Of a DNA stretch of 64,000 bases, positions 23,185 to 31,953 are shown in pieces. Positions within the stretch are counted from its first letter, which is position 1; the number at the start of each line of letters is the position of its first letter. Both the position numbers and the translations under genes were made by a program. The stretch covers positions 2,478,501-2,542,500 of the forward strand of contig NZ_CP012099.1 in the NCBI RefSeq assembly GCF_001182785.1, written 5' to 3'. A model generated the notes under the pieces. That model was not told the DNA's origin, searched no databases, and saw only the letters and a program-made list of their open reading frames with translations. This stretch comes from Bacillus thuringiensis. Lineage in GTDB: Bacteria; Bacillota; Bacilli; Bacillales; Bacillaceae_G.

Positions 23185-23640
23185 ATGAACGTTATGGAAA
23201 ACGGTGTATATGAAACAACTAAATTAGTTAGTAAATCAAAGGAAGGACAAGCTGTAATGAATATCAATCATATTTGTGAATTAGATCAATATCAAGAAGC
23301 GGCATTACGTACATGGAATACAAATAAAGATTTCGGTGGACGTGTTTTAAATGCAGCATTAGGTCTTACGGGAGAAGCTGGTGAGGTTGCCGATGTTGTA
23401 AAAAAAGCAATTTTTCATGGTCATGGATTTGATCCAGCTCATTGTCCAGGAGAAGAAGAAGGAAATACACATAAAATCGCTTTAGAGCTAGGGGACATCT
23501 TGTACTACATTTCAATTATGTCTCATGAAATGGGATATACCCTAGAAGATATTGCTCAAATGAATATATCTAAATTAGAAAAAAGATACCCAGCCGGATT
23601 TAGTCGAGAAGCTAGTCAAAATCGTGTAGATATGAAATGA
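23185..23640 (+). CDS. MazG-like nucleotide pyrophosphohydrolase
   Basis: The likely reaction is NTP to NMP plus pyrophosphate, acting on house-cleaning substrates or (p)ppGpp pools. The metal-binding helix LTGEAGEVADVVKKA (about 61-75) and the second element ELGDILYYIS (about 100-109) are the MazG signatures. An insertion between them (HGHGFDPAHCPGEEEGNTHK) is typical of phage MazG-like proteins. ATG follows AGGAAGGGGAAAATAAA. It is the last gene of the rightward early block and is followed by a terminator. Confidence 0.87.
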   Translation: MNVMENGVYETTKLVSKSKEGQAVMNINHICELDQYQEAALRTWNTNKDFGGRVLNAALGLTGEAGEVADVVKKAIFHGHGFDPAHCPGEEEGNTHKIALELGDILYYISIMSHEMGYTLEDIAQMNISKLEKRYPAGFSREASQNRVDMK

Positions 23641-23650
23641 AAATTGTAAT

Positions 23651-23692
23651 AAAAAAGAGCCATGAGTGGAAAGGCTCGTAGCTCTTTTTTAT
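23651..23692 (+). terminator. Rho-independent terminator ending the early operon
   Basis: AAAAAAGAGC ... GCTCTTTTTT with an inner GAG/CTC extension. It stops the early operon before the leftward cargo genes. T- and A-run flanks make it usable on both strands. Confidence 0.87.
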
Positions 23693-23860
23693 AAGGGTAA
23701 TGATTTTATATATAAATATTATCATATAATCCCAAAAAATTCAATGTCAGTCAATTAATTGGTATAAAAATTAGTCAGAAGGGGTTTCCTTAACAACAAT
23801 TGGCTATTGATGGTTAAAGTGTATTTCAAAAGAGAAATAAATTAACTTTGTAATTAAACT

Positions 23861-24599
<739 letters not shown>

Positions 24600-24852
24600 T
24601 AAAAAATTCGTAGTACTAATAGTAAATGCAACAGTAGAATAAAGTGAAATGGACATGTGGTGGCATTTTAAAAATTAAATAAAAGCCATTATTTTATAAA
24701 AAAAGAGCAGCTAGCAAAAGCTAACTGTTTGGCTTGTTAAAGGTAGAGAATATAATATTTTTAATCAATTAGATAATTCTGGTAATATAACGATTTATAA
24801 ATACGAGGGGATTTTTGTGTATATGAAAAGTTTTAAAATGTTTTTTGATGTA

Positions 24853-25641
24853 TTAATGGTTAGGAAAACATAAATCAGGAAATAAAACCTGATATTCCTG
24901 GTTTAATCGAAGGTCAGTAGTTGAGTTTGTAAAGTGTATATAATTTTTTTCTAATTTATCTAGTGTTACCAGGTGATAAGTACCTAATCCATGCTGGATG
25001 CTATGTTTAGAAAGAGTAGGACCAATTTGTAATTTTCGATTTTTCATAGCTGTATTCCAGGGGCTGTAAAAGAATTTTAAAACGAAAGCGGGATACATGT
25101 AAATCATAAATGGATGCGGTGACCAATGTCGTCCTGCCCAATAACTACCATGAAAATAATTGTGGACTAATCTACCGCCATAGTATGGGGCAGGTGGATT
25201 AGGGGTGAGTATTTTCCCATGATAACGTTGTTTGACAAGGGGAATTCCGTATCTCGGATTGGTATAACCGTGAGTAGGATCATCTATCATCAGAATAGTC
25301 CTAATAGCGTACATGTTTTGCCCTAAAGTAGCAAGAGATGAGAAAAAGGCATGCTTATCAACACAGCAAAGAAATTCAGTGGTATTTAACACCATTTTCC
25401 ATCCCATAATTTCTTTTTCTATGTTCATTACTTCTTGATCAACTAATATGGCATCAAATTCTAATACTTCTGAATCGCGGATTTCCCAATGAGGTGCAAA
25501 TAATTTGCAAATTTCAACTGAACGATCAGTAGACCCACGATTAATAAGAATGCCGTGATCAAATAATTTTGTGTGGTGCATTAACCACCAAGGGAGTAGA
25601 TACTCTTCATTGTAGAAATGGGAAATTAAAGTTGCATTAAT
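24853..25641 (-). CDS. Glycosyltransferase (family 2-like), non-AUG start likely
   Basis: This enzyme probably transfers a sugar to a spore-surface protein or glycan. Starting from ATT 25641 the N-terminus reads NATLISHFYNEEYLLPWWL, then HHTKLFDHGILINRGSTDRS. This is a GT-A/Glyco_tranf_2_4-like pattern in which a polypeptide beginning at the first ATG (25581) would lose the nucleotide-binding strand. ATT 25641 has GGAGG seven bases upstream, and no ATG, GTG or TTG lies in that window. Either the gene uses a rare AUU start or its original ATG has mutated (ATC 25644 is the other option). About 262 residues. It lies between the collagen-like gene and the sulfotransferase gene, all leftward. Confidence 0.72.
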   Translation of the reverse strand: MNATLISHFYNEEYLLPWWLMHHTKLFDHGILINRGSTDRSVEICKLFAPHWEIRDSEVLEFDAILVDQEVMNIEKEIMGWKMVLNTTEFLCCVDKHAFFSSLATLGQNMYAIRTILMIDDPTHGYTNPRYGIPLVKQRYHGKILTPNPPAPYYGGRLVHNYFHGSYWAGRHWSPHPFMIYMYPAFVLKFFYSPWNTAMKNRKLQIGPTLSKHSIQHGLGTYHLVTLDKLEKNYIHFTNSTTDLRLNQEYQVLFPDLCFPNH

Positions 25642-25856
25642 GATAAACCCTCCTTTTAGAAAAGGATAAAATACATTTTGCTCTAATATAGTATGATGCT
25701 TATCCTTATAAGCCTTAGTTAGAAATAAAATAGAAAAAAGGCACTATAAAATAGTGCCCACATTCAATTTGCAGGAGTATTATGAGGAAACTTAAGTAGG
25801 TGGCTTAAGTTTCTCTGTAATAATTATGAATCTATGATTATAAAAATGCCTATATT

Positions 25857-26645
25857 TTAGAGGGGAGTTAGGGAGTATTTGTATACAGTGAAATCCTTTT
25901 TGAAAATATCTTCAACTAATTGAATAGTTTCGGAGTCATAAAAACTTTCATATGTTGGGAGTCGTGGGAATAGAGGGTCAGTAATATCAGCATCTGCATA
26001 GTTACCTTTAAAAATGGTGATCTCACTTTGATGATGCCATGACTTAGTTAATATATCTAATGGGGACTTCTTTAAGTCGTATATCTTCTCTAAATTTGAG
26101 ATTTCAGAAGAGAAATTTTCAAGGTGAATATAGTTTTTAACAAACTTTTCTTCATCTTGGACATATTGTTGCACATAGTGGGGGTTCACATCATCTAAAT
26201 TATTCATATGTGCTTTTAAGTAATATAAAAAAAGTTTAAAGGAGATTTTTTTATTACAGTTTTTATCATGATATAAAAACTGTCTAATTGGGTGCCATTC
26301 GGGATGTTCAATATTTGGTGGAGGAATTAGTGAGAGAAATGAACTTACTGCCCTTTTATAGGGATTTCTTACAAGTTTATATGTCGGTTTTTCATTTGTG
26401 GATAATGCATTAGCAAGTCCAGTAAAGTAGTATACTGAATTTTTGTAAATGTCGAACTCATAATTATGGATGAATGGGTTATATTTAATAGCTTCCTTAA
26501 ACAAGTTGATTTGATAAAAAAACCAATGAGCAAGTGATGTACATCCACTTTTTTGACTCCAAAATAATATTATGGGGAATTCTTGATGAAAATGGGGTCC
26601 ACGGGCGTATTTCATAATGAAGTCATAAATATTTGAGTTAGTCAT
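25857..26645 (-). CDS. Sulfotransferase family protein
   Basis: The expected role is transfer of sulfate from PAPS to a carbohydrate or other hydroxyl acceptor. The 5'-phosphosulfate loop is seen near residues 30-37 (SQKSGCTSL), after a beta-strand (PIILFW). The 3'-phosphate motif is KLVRNPYKRAVSSFLS at about 90-105. The 262-residue length fits Sulfotransfer_2-type enzymes. ATG follows GGGAGGTAACAT on the minus strand. It is the first gene of the leftward cargo cluster sulfotransferase, glycosyltransferase, collagen-like protein, suggesting sulfated or otherwise modified exosporium glycans. The link is inference. Confidence 0.82.
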   Translation of the reverse strand: MTNSNIYDFIMKYARGPHFHQEFPIILFWSQKSGCTSLAHWFFYQINLFKEAIKYNPFIHNYEFDIYKNSVYYFTGLANALSTNEKPTYKLVRNPYKRAVSSFLSLIPPPNIEHPEWHPIRQFLYHDKNCNKKISFKLFLYYLKAHMNNLDDVNPHYVQQYVQDEEKFVKNYIHLENFSSEISNLEKIYDLKKSPLDILTKSWHHQSEITIFKGNYADADITDPLFPRLPTYESFYDSETIQLVEDIFKKDFTVYKYSLTPL

Positions 26646-26765
26646 ATGTTACCTCCCATCATATTCTAGAAATCTCATCTTTGTATATGGTATGGAGAAA
26701 ATTCTATATATATGATAAAAGGCTTGCAGGGCTATCAATTACTTTATAAAAGCGTTAATTTAGCA

Positions 26766-26799
26766 AAAAGAGTATCTAACATAAGTTAAATACTCTTTG
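26766..26799 (-). terminator. Rho-independent terminator (26802 gene)
   Basis: AAAGAGTATCTAAC / GTTAAATACTCTTT with a 4-nt loop, directly downstream of the leftward 112-codon gene. Confidence 0.82.
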
Positions 26800-26801
26800 A
26801 C

Positions 26802-27140
26802 TTAAAATAACTCTTTAGATGTATCTCTAATTGAATAGTTCTCACTAAAATTTACAGTAGCAGAAATCTTTTGTTCTTTATCGTCAGCAACGTATCCGGA
26901 TAGGTAAATCTCATGTGTTCTATATTCTTCCGGAGGCTCAACTTTTTCAATTACAATATCAAGGTGCTTCTCTTTTTTAAAGTAACCAATTGTAACTAGT
27001 TTAGCAGTTTGTTTTACTGCTGGCCATTCTTCGCTGTATTCTTTTGGAATGGATTGAGACGATACAAAATGAATAAATATAATCGGGATAGTTAGAAATA
27101 ATATACTTACAATTACGTAGCGTAATAATTTTCTTCCCAT
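26802..27140 (-). CDS. Hypothetical membrane-anchored or secreted protein (112 aa)
   Basis: One N-terminal hydrophobic segment (about residues 8-27, YVIVSILFLTIPIIFIHF) follows a basic start (MGRKLLR), so the rest is outside the cell. The external part contains a region of alternating strands (HLDIVIEKVEPPEEYRTHEI). No lipobox is present. ATG follows CAGGTGACACATT. It has its own terminator and lies in the cargo region. No family recognised. Confidence 0.65.
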   Translation of the reverse strand: MGRKLLRYVIVSILFLTIPIIFIHFVSSQSIPKEYSEEWPAVKQTAKLVTIGYFKKEKHLDIVIEKVEPPEEYRTHEIYLSGYVADDKEQKISATVNFSENYSIRDTSKELF

Positions 27141-27316
27141 AATGTGTCACCTGCTTATGATGTTTTATTTAATTTAGTCAACGTTTTGTATGATAAACCA
27201 ACATTAACCAATTTACTATCAATTTAGGTGACATTAATATTACAAATTTGTAAGGTTTGTAAGAAAAATAGACCAATAAAATTTAACAAAATAGTTATTT
27301 GATAGAATTTTGATAA

Positions 27317-27362
27317 AAAGCGATGATCATTTACTCACTCCTTGATTGATGACAATCGCTTA
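27317..27362 (-). terminator. Probable terminator of the DivIC-like gene
   Basis: AAGCGAT and ATCGCTT form the base of a stem-loop just after the leftward DivIC-like gene, with an AT-rich tail on the minus strand. The loop is large and imperfect, so strength is uncertain. Confidence 0.5.
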
Positions 27363-27374
27363 TGTATTGAAAAG

Positions 27375-27734
27375 TTATTCAGCTATTTGAAATATAGTTT
27401 CATTAGGTCTGGAGAATCCATATAGTTTCCTTGCGAACTTTAAAATACCTTCTTCGCTCTCTGTTAAAGTTCTAACATCGTTTTCAAAATAACGTCCTAT
27501 TAGTTCTAATTCAGACAATTTTTTCTTTTCTTTATTAAGGGTAATTTGTTTTTCTTGAATCATATCTTCTTGTTTATAAATGCAGATTTGAATGGAAATA
27601 ACCATAGGTAGCATAAAAGCAAGTGCTAATAACAGACGACGTCTTAGCTTTTTATTCGTTTGTTGATTCTTATTAGGTTCAATTTGTTTTTTTGAGATTG
27701 ATTGTTGTGGTGTTAAATTTTGGACACTACCCAT
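27375..27734 (-). CDS. DivIC/FtsL-like septum formation initiator homologue
   Basis: The 119-residue protein has the topology of DivIC: a basic, disordered N-terminus (1-33, ending KLRRR), one membrane segment (about 34-52), an extracellular coiled coil (about 55-90, EEKQITLNKEKKKLSELELI spread over heptads) and a C-terminal ARKLYGFSRPNETIFQI. The last part parallels the AR-x-x-Y/L-x-x-S-x-x-GE-IIF end of DivIC. DivIC, FtsL and DivIB control septum formation. A phage-borne copy could interfere with host division or sporulation septation; that is inference. ATG follows GGAGGCTTTAAA. Confidence 0.75.
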   Translation of the reverse strand: MGSVQNLTPQQSISKKQIEPNKNQQTNKKLRRRLLLALAFMLPMVISIQICIYKQEDMIQEKQITLNKEKKKLSELELIGRYFENDVRTLTESEEGILKFARKLYGFSRPNETIFQIAE

Positions 27735-28442
27735 TTTAAAGCCTCCATTACTTATGTATAGAATTTAAATTGTTTAAAAGTATTATATATGCTAAATAGC
27801 TAAATTTGAATCTATTTGGATAAAGGGAGGTTTTATTAAATTTAAATAAAAATGTTATTTGAATAGAGAAGCCCTAGATTTAGGGGGTCTAGGGCTTCAA
27901 ATCTGAGTATATCTCACACGGCATTATAAAGAGAAAAGAACGTACTGAAGATAACATATGAATGTTTCATAAATGTATCAAAAAAGCGAACAAATTCTTT
28001 ATTTCAAAACTAAAGAGCGCCTTTTAAAGCGCCCTATGACTAAGATGTATATTGAAAAAAAGGTTCACATCATATTGTATGTATGTTTTTAATGATAGTG
28101 CAATTTTGAAACAAAATCGTTATTTTAATTAGTTTAGCCCCTTGAAGGGCGCTCCAAGGGGCTAAGATTCGAGAACTTGTAAACTCTTGTTTAATTACAT
28201 GAAAACTCCCTAAGGAGAATCTAGGATATTGTAACACTCAACTGATTATTTTGACAACTATATATTGGTAAAAGAAGCCCCAATTATCTACGAGGCTTCT
28301 AAGGGTAATTGTCAAGTGATGACGTACTCGACTAATTAACAATATCATGAATTTTTTGGTAAAAATACTGGTAAATGTGTCCAAATAGGTGAGGTGTGAT
28401 TTTCAACAAAAACGCTATTTTAATAAATAGGGAGGATGAATG
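27735..28442. other. 700-bp gene-free region with several strong hairpins
   Basis: No credible ORF is seen on either strand. Four stem-loops stand out: GAAGCCCTAGA/TCTAGGGCTTC at 27869-27899; GGGCGC-type pairing near 28016-28042 (GAGCGCC ... GCGCCC); AGCCCCTTG/CAAGGGGCT at 28136-28163; and AGAAGCC/GGCTTCT at 28273-28302. Some may end transcripts from the leftward cargo or insulate the rightward genes. Their number in a small space is unusual. Confidence 0.5.
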
Positions 28443-28616
28443 ATGGTTGTAGAAGCGAAGGTGAAATTTGAATTAGATGAAGAACAAAAATTACAGTTTC
28501 AAAATGTAAGGGAAAACGAAGGGGAACAAGAAGCGTTTTACTTTCTAGAGGAATTGATAATGAAAGGAATTGATTTAGCTGAATTTGTAGAGATGGAGTA
28601 CAAGGATAAAAAATAA
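28443..28616 (+). CDS. Hypothetical small phage protein (57 aa)
   Basis: Two adjacent ATGs (28440, 28443) follow GGAGG; the second has the better 7-bp spacing. The acidic, helical peptide (KVKFELDEEQKLQFQNV, FYFLEELIMKGIDLAEF) has no membrane segment. It begins the rightward middle operon. Confidence 0.6.
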   Translation: MVVEAKVKFELDEEQKLQFQNVRENEGEQEAFYFLEELIMKGIDLAEFVEMEYKDKK

Positions 28617-28647
28617 CATTTCAGTCAAATCGAAAGGGGAAACTGTA

Positions 28648-28926
28648 ATGGAAGTAGTGGAGATCGAAGGGCAGTTATCGATATTTGAAATAGATGAAAC
28701 GAAAATTAAGCTGTATGAAGTCCTGGAGGCTAATGGCTACCATTGTCAGATTAGAAGCTATTACTTACACAATGATTACATGGGTGAAGTTAAGTACTTC
28801 TATATTAGAACAACAGACGACACAATTATTGATATGTGTTTGAGCGAGTTTCCTGAAGTATTTACGGTGTATGAGGGATTCAGTGAAGTGGAGATCCAGA
28901 AGATATACAAAGGAAGATTACAATAA
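28648..28926 (+). CDS. Hypothetical phage protein (92 aa)
   Basis: ATG follows GAAAGGGGAAACTGTA. The protein is acidic and rich in Tyr and Ile with alternating strand-like segments (YHCQIRSYYL, VKYFYIRTTDDTIIDM). The N-terminal GQLSIFE could be a beta-clamp-binding-like motif (QLSIF), as in some phage proteins that contact DnaN; this is speculative. It lies 31 bp after the previous small gene, on the same strand. Confidence 0.65.
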   Translation: MEVVEIEGQLSIFEIDETKIKLYEVLEANGYHCQIRSYYLHNDYMGEVKYFYIRTTDDTIIDMCLSEFPEVFTVYEGFSEVEIQKIYKGRLQ

Positions 28927-28969
28927 AAATTTCATTTTGTTATAAAGAAAAGACACTAACAAGAGTGTC

Positions 28970-29491
28970 TCAATGGGAGTTATATCTTTCGGAACGGGAT
29001 GTTGCTTTGTCTCGATTTACTTGCGCACTTAGTTTAATTAATAGGTCACGATCTATAAGTAATACATCGTTGGCATGTGCTAATTTACGTGCTGGTTCTG
29101 TGAAATAGTTATTAGTTACAACCCAAGCGTGAGCAGCATCGTAATATCTTTTAGCTCCAACAACTTCTTGGACTGATTGAATACCAACTTTATTTTTATA
29201 GCGTTTTGCTTGTACAACAATTTTGTTACCATTATTTTTTAAAATCAAGTCGGCTCCAAAGTCACCAGAACTTTTAGTAACTTCTGTTTGGTATCCGAGG
29301 GATTGGTATAAGGAACTTAAATATTCCTCAAATCGTCGACCATTCATTTGATCAATTTGATTAATGTTGGATTGACGAAGTTGATTTAAATAAATGTTAT
29401 ATGCCTTCTTATTTTTATGTTTCTTGTAACGATCTAGAGGCCAGAAGATAATTAAAATTAGTAGGCATAATGGCCAAATTTCTTCAAACAT
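28970..29491 (-). CDS. Membrane-anchored Mrr-like restriction endonuclease domain protein
   Basis: The N-terminus is a membrane helix (about residues 6-20, PLCLLILIIFWPL) followed by a basic stretch. An Mrr_cat nuclease domain covers about 45-160: conserved GRRFEEYLSSLYQSLGY, catalytic GDFGADLIL, and VVQAKRY, which is the D ... QxK core of PD-(D/E)xK enzymes. ATG 29491 follows AAAGGAG; the longer ORF lacks a site. Type IV Mrr enzymes cut modified DNA. The membrane-tethered form in a prophage could attack incoming phage DNA at the entry point. The function is inference. Confidence 0.82.
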   Translation of the reverse strand: MFEEIWPLCLLILIIFWPLDRYKKHKNKKAYNIYLNQLRQSNINQIDQMNGRRFEEYLSSLYQSLGYQTEVTKSSGDFGADLILKNNGNKIVVQAKRYKNKVGIQSVQEVVGAKRYYDAAHAWVVTNNYFTEPARKLAHANDVLLIDRDLLIKLSAQVNRDKATSRSERYNSH

Positions 29492-29712
29492 AATTCGAAC
29501 TCCTTTTTTGCAAATATAGCTATATATCAAATTATATATTAATAGATTTATATTTGAAAATAAATATGTGTATGAGAGAAAAACTCAACAAAATAATCCT
29601 TTTGTTTATAGAAAAACAAGCTACCACGTTTCATTGATTGGGAATCTTTTCTAAGGTATGCTTAAGGGGATGGGAATAAAAAGAATATTTTCAAGAGGAA
29701 AGGGATTAATTT

Positions 29713-29910
29713 ATGTTAGGAAATTGGTTTAATAAATTAAAAGAACCTAAATGTATACATAAATATAAACTTATTAAAAGTCATGACAATGAAGATTTTA
29801 AAGCTGGTAAGATGGGGATAGTTAGTCATTATAAATGTGAAAAGTGTGGGACAGAGAAGGAAATTAGCAAATATACTAATGATGTTAATAGTGACTATTG
29901 GGATATTTAA
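29713..29910 (+). CDS. Hypothetical protein with a zinc-ribbon-like CxxC (65 aa)
   Basis: ATG follows GAGGAAAGGGATTAATTT. The peptide is basic, with Cys14-Ile-His and CEKCG near residue 43, which could bind one zinc. No other features. It is followed by a large terminator. Confidence 0.6.
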   Translation: MLGNWFNKLKEPKCIHKYKLIKSHDNEDFKAGKMGIVSHYKCEKCGTEKEISKYTNDVNSDYWDI

Positions 29911-29943
29911 AATAACATTCGAATATAGTCCGGCTAGAAAACT

Positions 29944-30004
29944 AGAGGACACCAATTCATTAAAGCAGCCATTAAAGCTGTTTTAGGAATAGGTGTCCTC
30001 TTTA
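29944..30004 (+). terminator. Branched Rho-independent terminator
   Basis: GAGGACACC pairs with GGTGTCCTC around an inner AAAGCAGC/GCTGTTTT hairpin, followed by TTTATTTT. It separates the middle genes from the late-control operon. Confidence 0.8.
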
Positions 30005-30026
30005 TTTTGAAAAAGGAGATGGGGAA

Positions 30027-30197
30027 ATGAAGGTGTTAAAGGATCAGCTATGTGAATGGAAAAAGCAATCAAACCAACCGAAAAAGAAAAATAAGAAAAA
30101 ACGAGAAGAGAAATTTAGCACTCGTGAAATTGAGGATTTAATGGGCATGCATAGACCTTGTTATGAACGAAGACGTGGAGCAATAAGACAAAAGTAA
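30027..30197 (+). CDS. Small basic phage protein (56 aa)
   Basis: ATG follows AAAGGAGATGGGGAA. The peptide is very basic in its middle (QPKKKNKKKREEKF) and carries conserved-looking EIEDLMGMHRPCYERRRGAIRQ at the end. Similar short genes precede arpU in Bacillus phages. It may bind nucleic acid; not shown. Confidence 0.65.
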   Translation: MKVLKDQLCEWKKQSNQPKKKNKKKREEKFSTREIEDLMGMHRPCYERRRGAIRQK

Positions 30198-30224
30198 TTT
30201 AAAAATAAAAAGGAGTGGTCTTAC

Positions 30225-30707
30225 ATGACTAAACAATTATCTTTCTTACCAAAAATCGATAGAACAGCGACACAAGAGGAATTAGAAGGCGTCTTGGAAA
30301 GTGTACGTATACATAGACAATTTGGGATGATGCGTAAAGAAATGAAAGTCACTCCTTCTTATGAAGTACGTGAGCATGGTCCTACACATACAGTTGGGAA
30401 ACCATTAGAAGATGTTGCTTTAGCAAATATTCAACAAAGTAAACGAGAAGAGAGGCTTGAGAAAATGTCATTACGTATTGATCAGTTTCTAACGCGATTA
30501 GGAAACGGACGTGCAGGAAGCATTCAAAGAGATATTATTTATAAACGTTATTTAGAAGAAGAGGACGTATGTGATTACATGGTTTATAACGAAATAGGGA
30601 TGTCAGAGCGTACTTATCGACGTTGGAAGTCTAAAGCTTTTTATAAGCTTGCTTTTGCACTTGGATTAGAAGTTTACGAGACAGAAGAGACTGGAGGTAA
30701 TGAATAA
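30225..30707 (+). CDS. ArpU-family late transcriptional regulator
   Basis: ArpU proteins control late operons of Gram-positive phages. The 160 residues match the family pattern: N-terminal KQLSFLPKIDRTATQEELE, a central variable part, and a C-terminal sigma-factor-like region (about 105-145) with YLEEEDVCDYMVYNEIGMSE, then RTYRRWKSKAFYKLA. ATG follows AAAGGAGTGGTCTTAC. The next gene overlaps its last base. It sits between early and packaging genes, where late-gene activation is expected. Confidence 0.88.
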   Translation: MTKQLSFLPKIDRTATQEELEGVLESVRIHRQFGMMRKEMKVTPSYEVREHGPTHTVGKPLEDVALANIQQSKREERLEKMSLRIDQFLTRLGNGRAGSIQRDIIYKRYLEEEDVCDYMVYNEIGMSERTYRRWKSKAFYKLAFALGLEVYETEETGGNE

Positions 30708-31249
30708 TGAATTTTGTTCAGCCAATACGTAATCCAGAAGAAATACAGCAGTTAAAAGAATATTTTAAAGAAAAGAGCTTACGTAATTACATTCTCTTCA
30801 TTATGGGAATCAATACAGGCTTGAGAATCTCGGACATTTTGAAATTGAAGGTAGGAGACGTCAAAGGTAGTCATATATCTATGAGAGAAAAGAAAACCGG
30901 GAAACAGAAACGAATACAAATTACCGCAGCATTAAAAAGAGAACTTAAATGGTTTATAGAAGAAAGAGAAGATCATGAGTATTTGTTGCAAAGTAGACAA
31001 GGGAAGAATCGTCCTATCGGTCGCAGCATGGCATATAAGATATTAAGTATAGCCGCAGCAGAGTTCGGGTTAGATGAAATAGGAACACATACGTTAAGAA
31101 AAACATACGGGTATCACATGTACATGCAAACGAAAAACATAGCGTTACTCATGGAGATATTCAATCACTCGTCAGAGAAGGTCACACTACGCTATATAGG
31201 TGTAAACCAAGATGCAATGGATAAAGCAATGACTAGGTTTAAAATCTAA
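30707..31249 (+). CDS. Small XerC/D-like tyrosine recombinase
   Basis: This 180-residue protein consists almost only of the catalytic domain: Arg in GINTGLRISDIL (about 42), Lys region KKTGKQKRI (about 66-74), HTLRKTYGYH (about 141-150) with catalytic His/Arg, and Tyr in TLRYIGV (about 166). It lacks the N-terminal DNA-clamp domain of the integrase. Such genes follow arpU in many B. cereus group phages. The start overlaps the arpU stop by one base. The DNA right after it contains dif-like sites bounding small cassettes, so it might act on them. Its terminator overlaps the stop codon. Confidence 0.87.
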   Translation: MNFVQPIRNPEEIQQLKEYFKEKSLRNYILFIMGINTGLRISDILKLKVGDVKGSHISMREKKTGKQKRIQITAALKRELKWFIEEREDHEYLLQSRQGKNRPIGRSMAYKILSIAAAEFGLDEIGTHTLRKTYGYHMYMQTKNIALLMEIFNHSSEKVTLRYIGVNQDAMDKAMTRFKI

Positions 31250-31452
31250 TTATTGCTTTTTTCTTTTAAATCTAGGGATATCGTAGCATTTTGGGAAAAA
31301 AACACGTTAAAAGTATACAAGATTTTATACAGTTCCAGTAACAAATAAGAACCCTAAAACCGCGCTAGGATAGGAATGTATAAAAAAATGCATAGATCCA
31401 TAGAACAAAAAAAGAAGGTTCCTTGGTGAACTTACGGTTTCCTCTTTTCATT
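31250..31452. other. Gap after the small recombinase
   Basis: It begins with the recombinase terminator (AAGCAATGA ... TTATTGCTTTTTTC, 31224-31262). The rest is AT-rich. I see no ORF with a ribosome site and no strong hairpin. Confidence 0.5.
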
Positions 31453-31481
31453 GCTACCGATAAAAAGACGTTATGTTAACT
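31453..31481 (+). other. dif-like site 1
   Basis: The right arm TTATGTTAACT fits the XerD-side arm of Firmicute dif (TTATGTWAACT). The left arm GCTACCGATAA matches ACTTCCTAGAA at 7 of 11. A 7-bp centre separates them. The segment AGACGTTATGTTAACT is identical to that in site 2. Confidence 0.5.
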
Positions 31482-31578
31482 GATCATGTATACAATATAC
31501 AACTAAAATCATACAACATATCCTCTCTCTTAAATGGTAAAATAGGGGAAAAGAAAAAAGTAAAGGGGGGGGGCATAA

Positions 31579-31761
31579 GTGAAATATATTAATGGATTGT
31601 ACATATCACTTATATTGATGATGTTTATTAATTTATCTAATATCACAATATTTAATAATGAATACTCAGGGATAGCAATGTATATCTCTTCCGTTATATT
31701 CATAATTGGAACCGCGTTTTTTGGAAGTGCAAAACGGCTTAAAATTAGTGAGGAAAAATAA
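31579..31761 (+). CDS. Small two-helix membrane protein (60 aa) in a dif-bounded cassette
   Basis: GTG 31579 follows a long G-run (AAAGGGGGGGG). Two hydrophobic segments (residues 5-20 and 33-48) are joined by a short polar loop, ending in a basic tail. Function unknown. It is the only ORF between dif-like sites 1 and 2. Confidence 0.55.
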   Translation: MKYINGLYISLILMMFINLSNITIFNNEYSGIAMYISSVIFIIGTAFFGSAKRLKISEEK

Positions 31762-31772
31762 AACAAAAAGTA

Positions 31773-31801
31773 ACTTCCAATAATGAGACGTTATGTTAAC
31801 T
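31773..31801 (+). other. dif-like site 2
   Basis: ACTTCCAATAA (9 of 11 matches to the B. subtilis XerC-side arm), a 7-bp centre TGAGACG, and a perfect TTATGTTAACT XerD-side arm. Same orientation as sites 1 and 3. Confidence 0.6.
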
Positions 31802-31953
31802 TTCTATGAATAGTGTATTCACTTAAAAAACATTACCGAACCCAAAATAAAGGAAATTTAATTATAAGAATAACTTGATAGAAAAACATGATACAATAGA
31901 AAAGTCTAAAAATTTTAAATTTAAAGATAACTAATGATAAAAGGGGAAAATTT

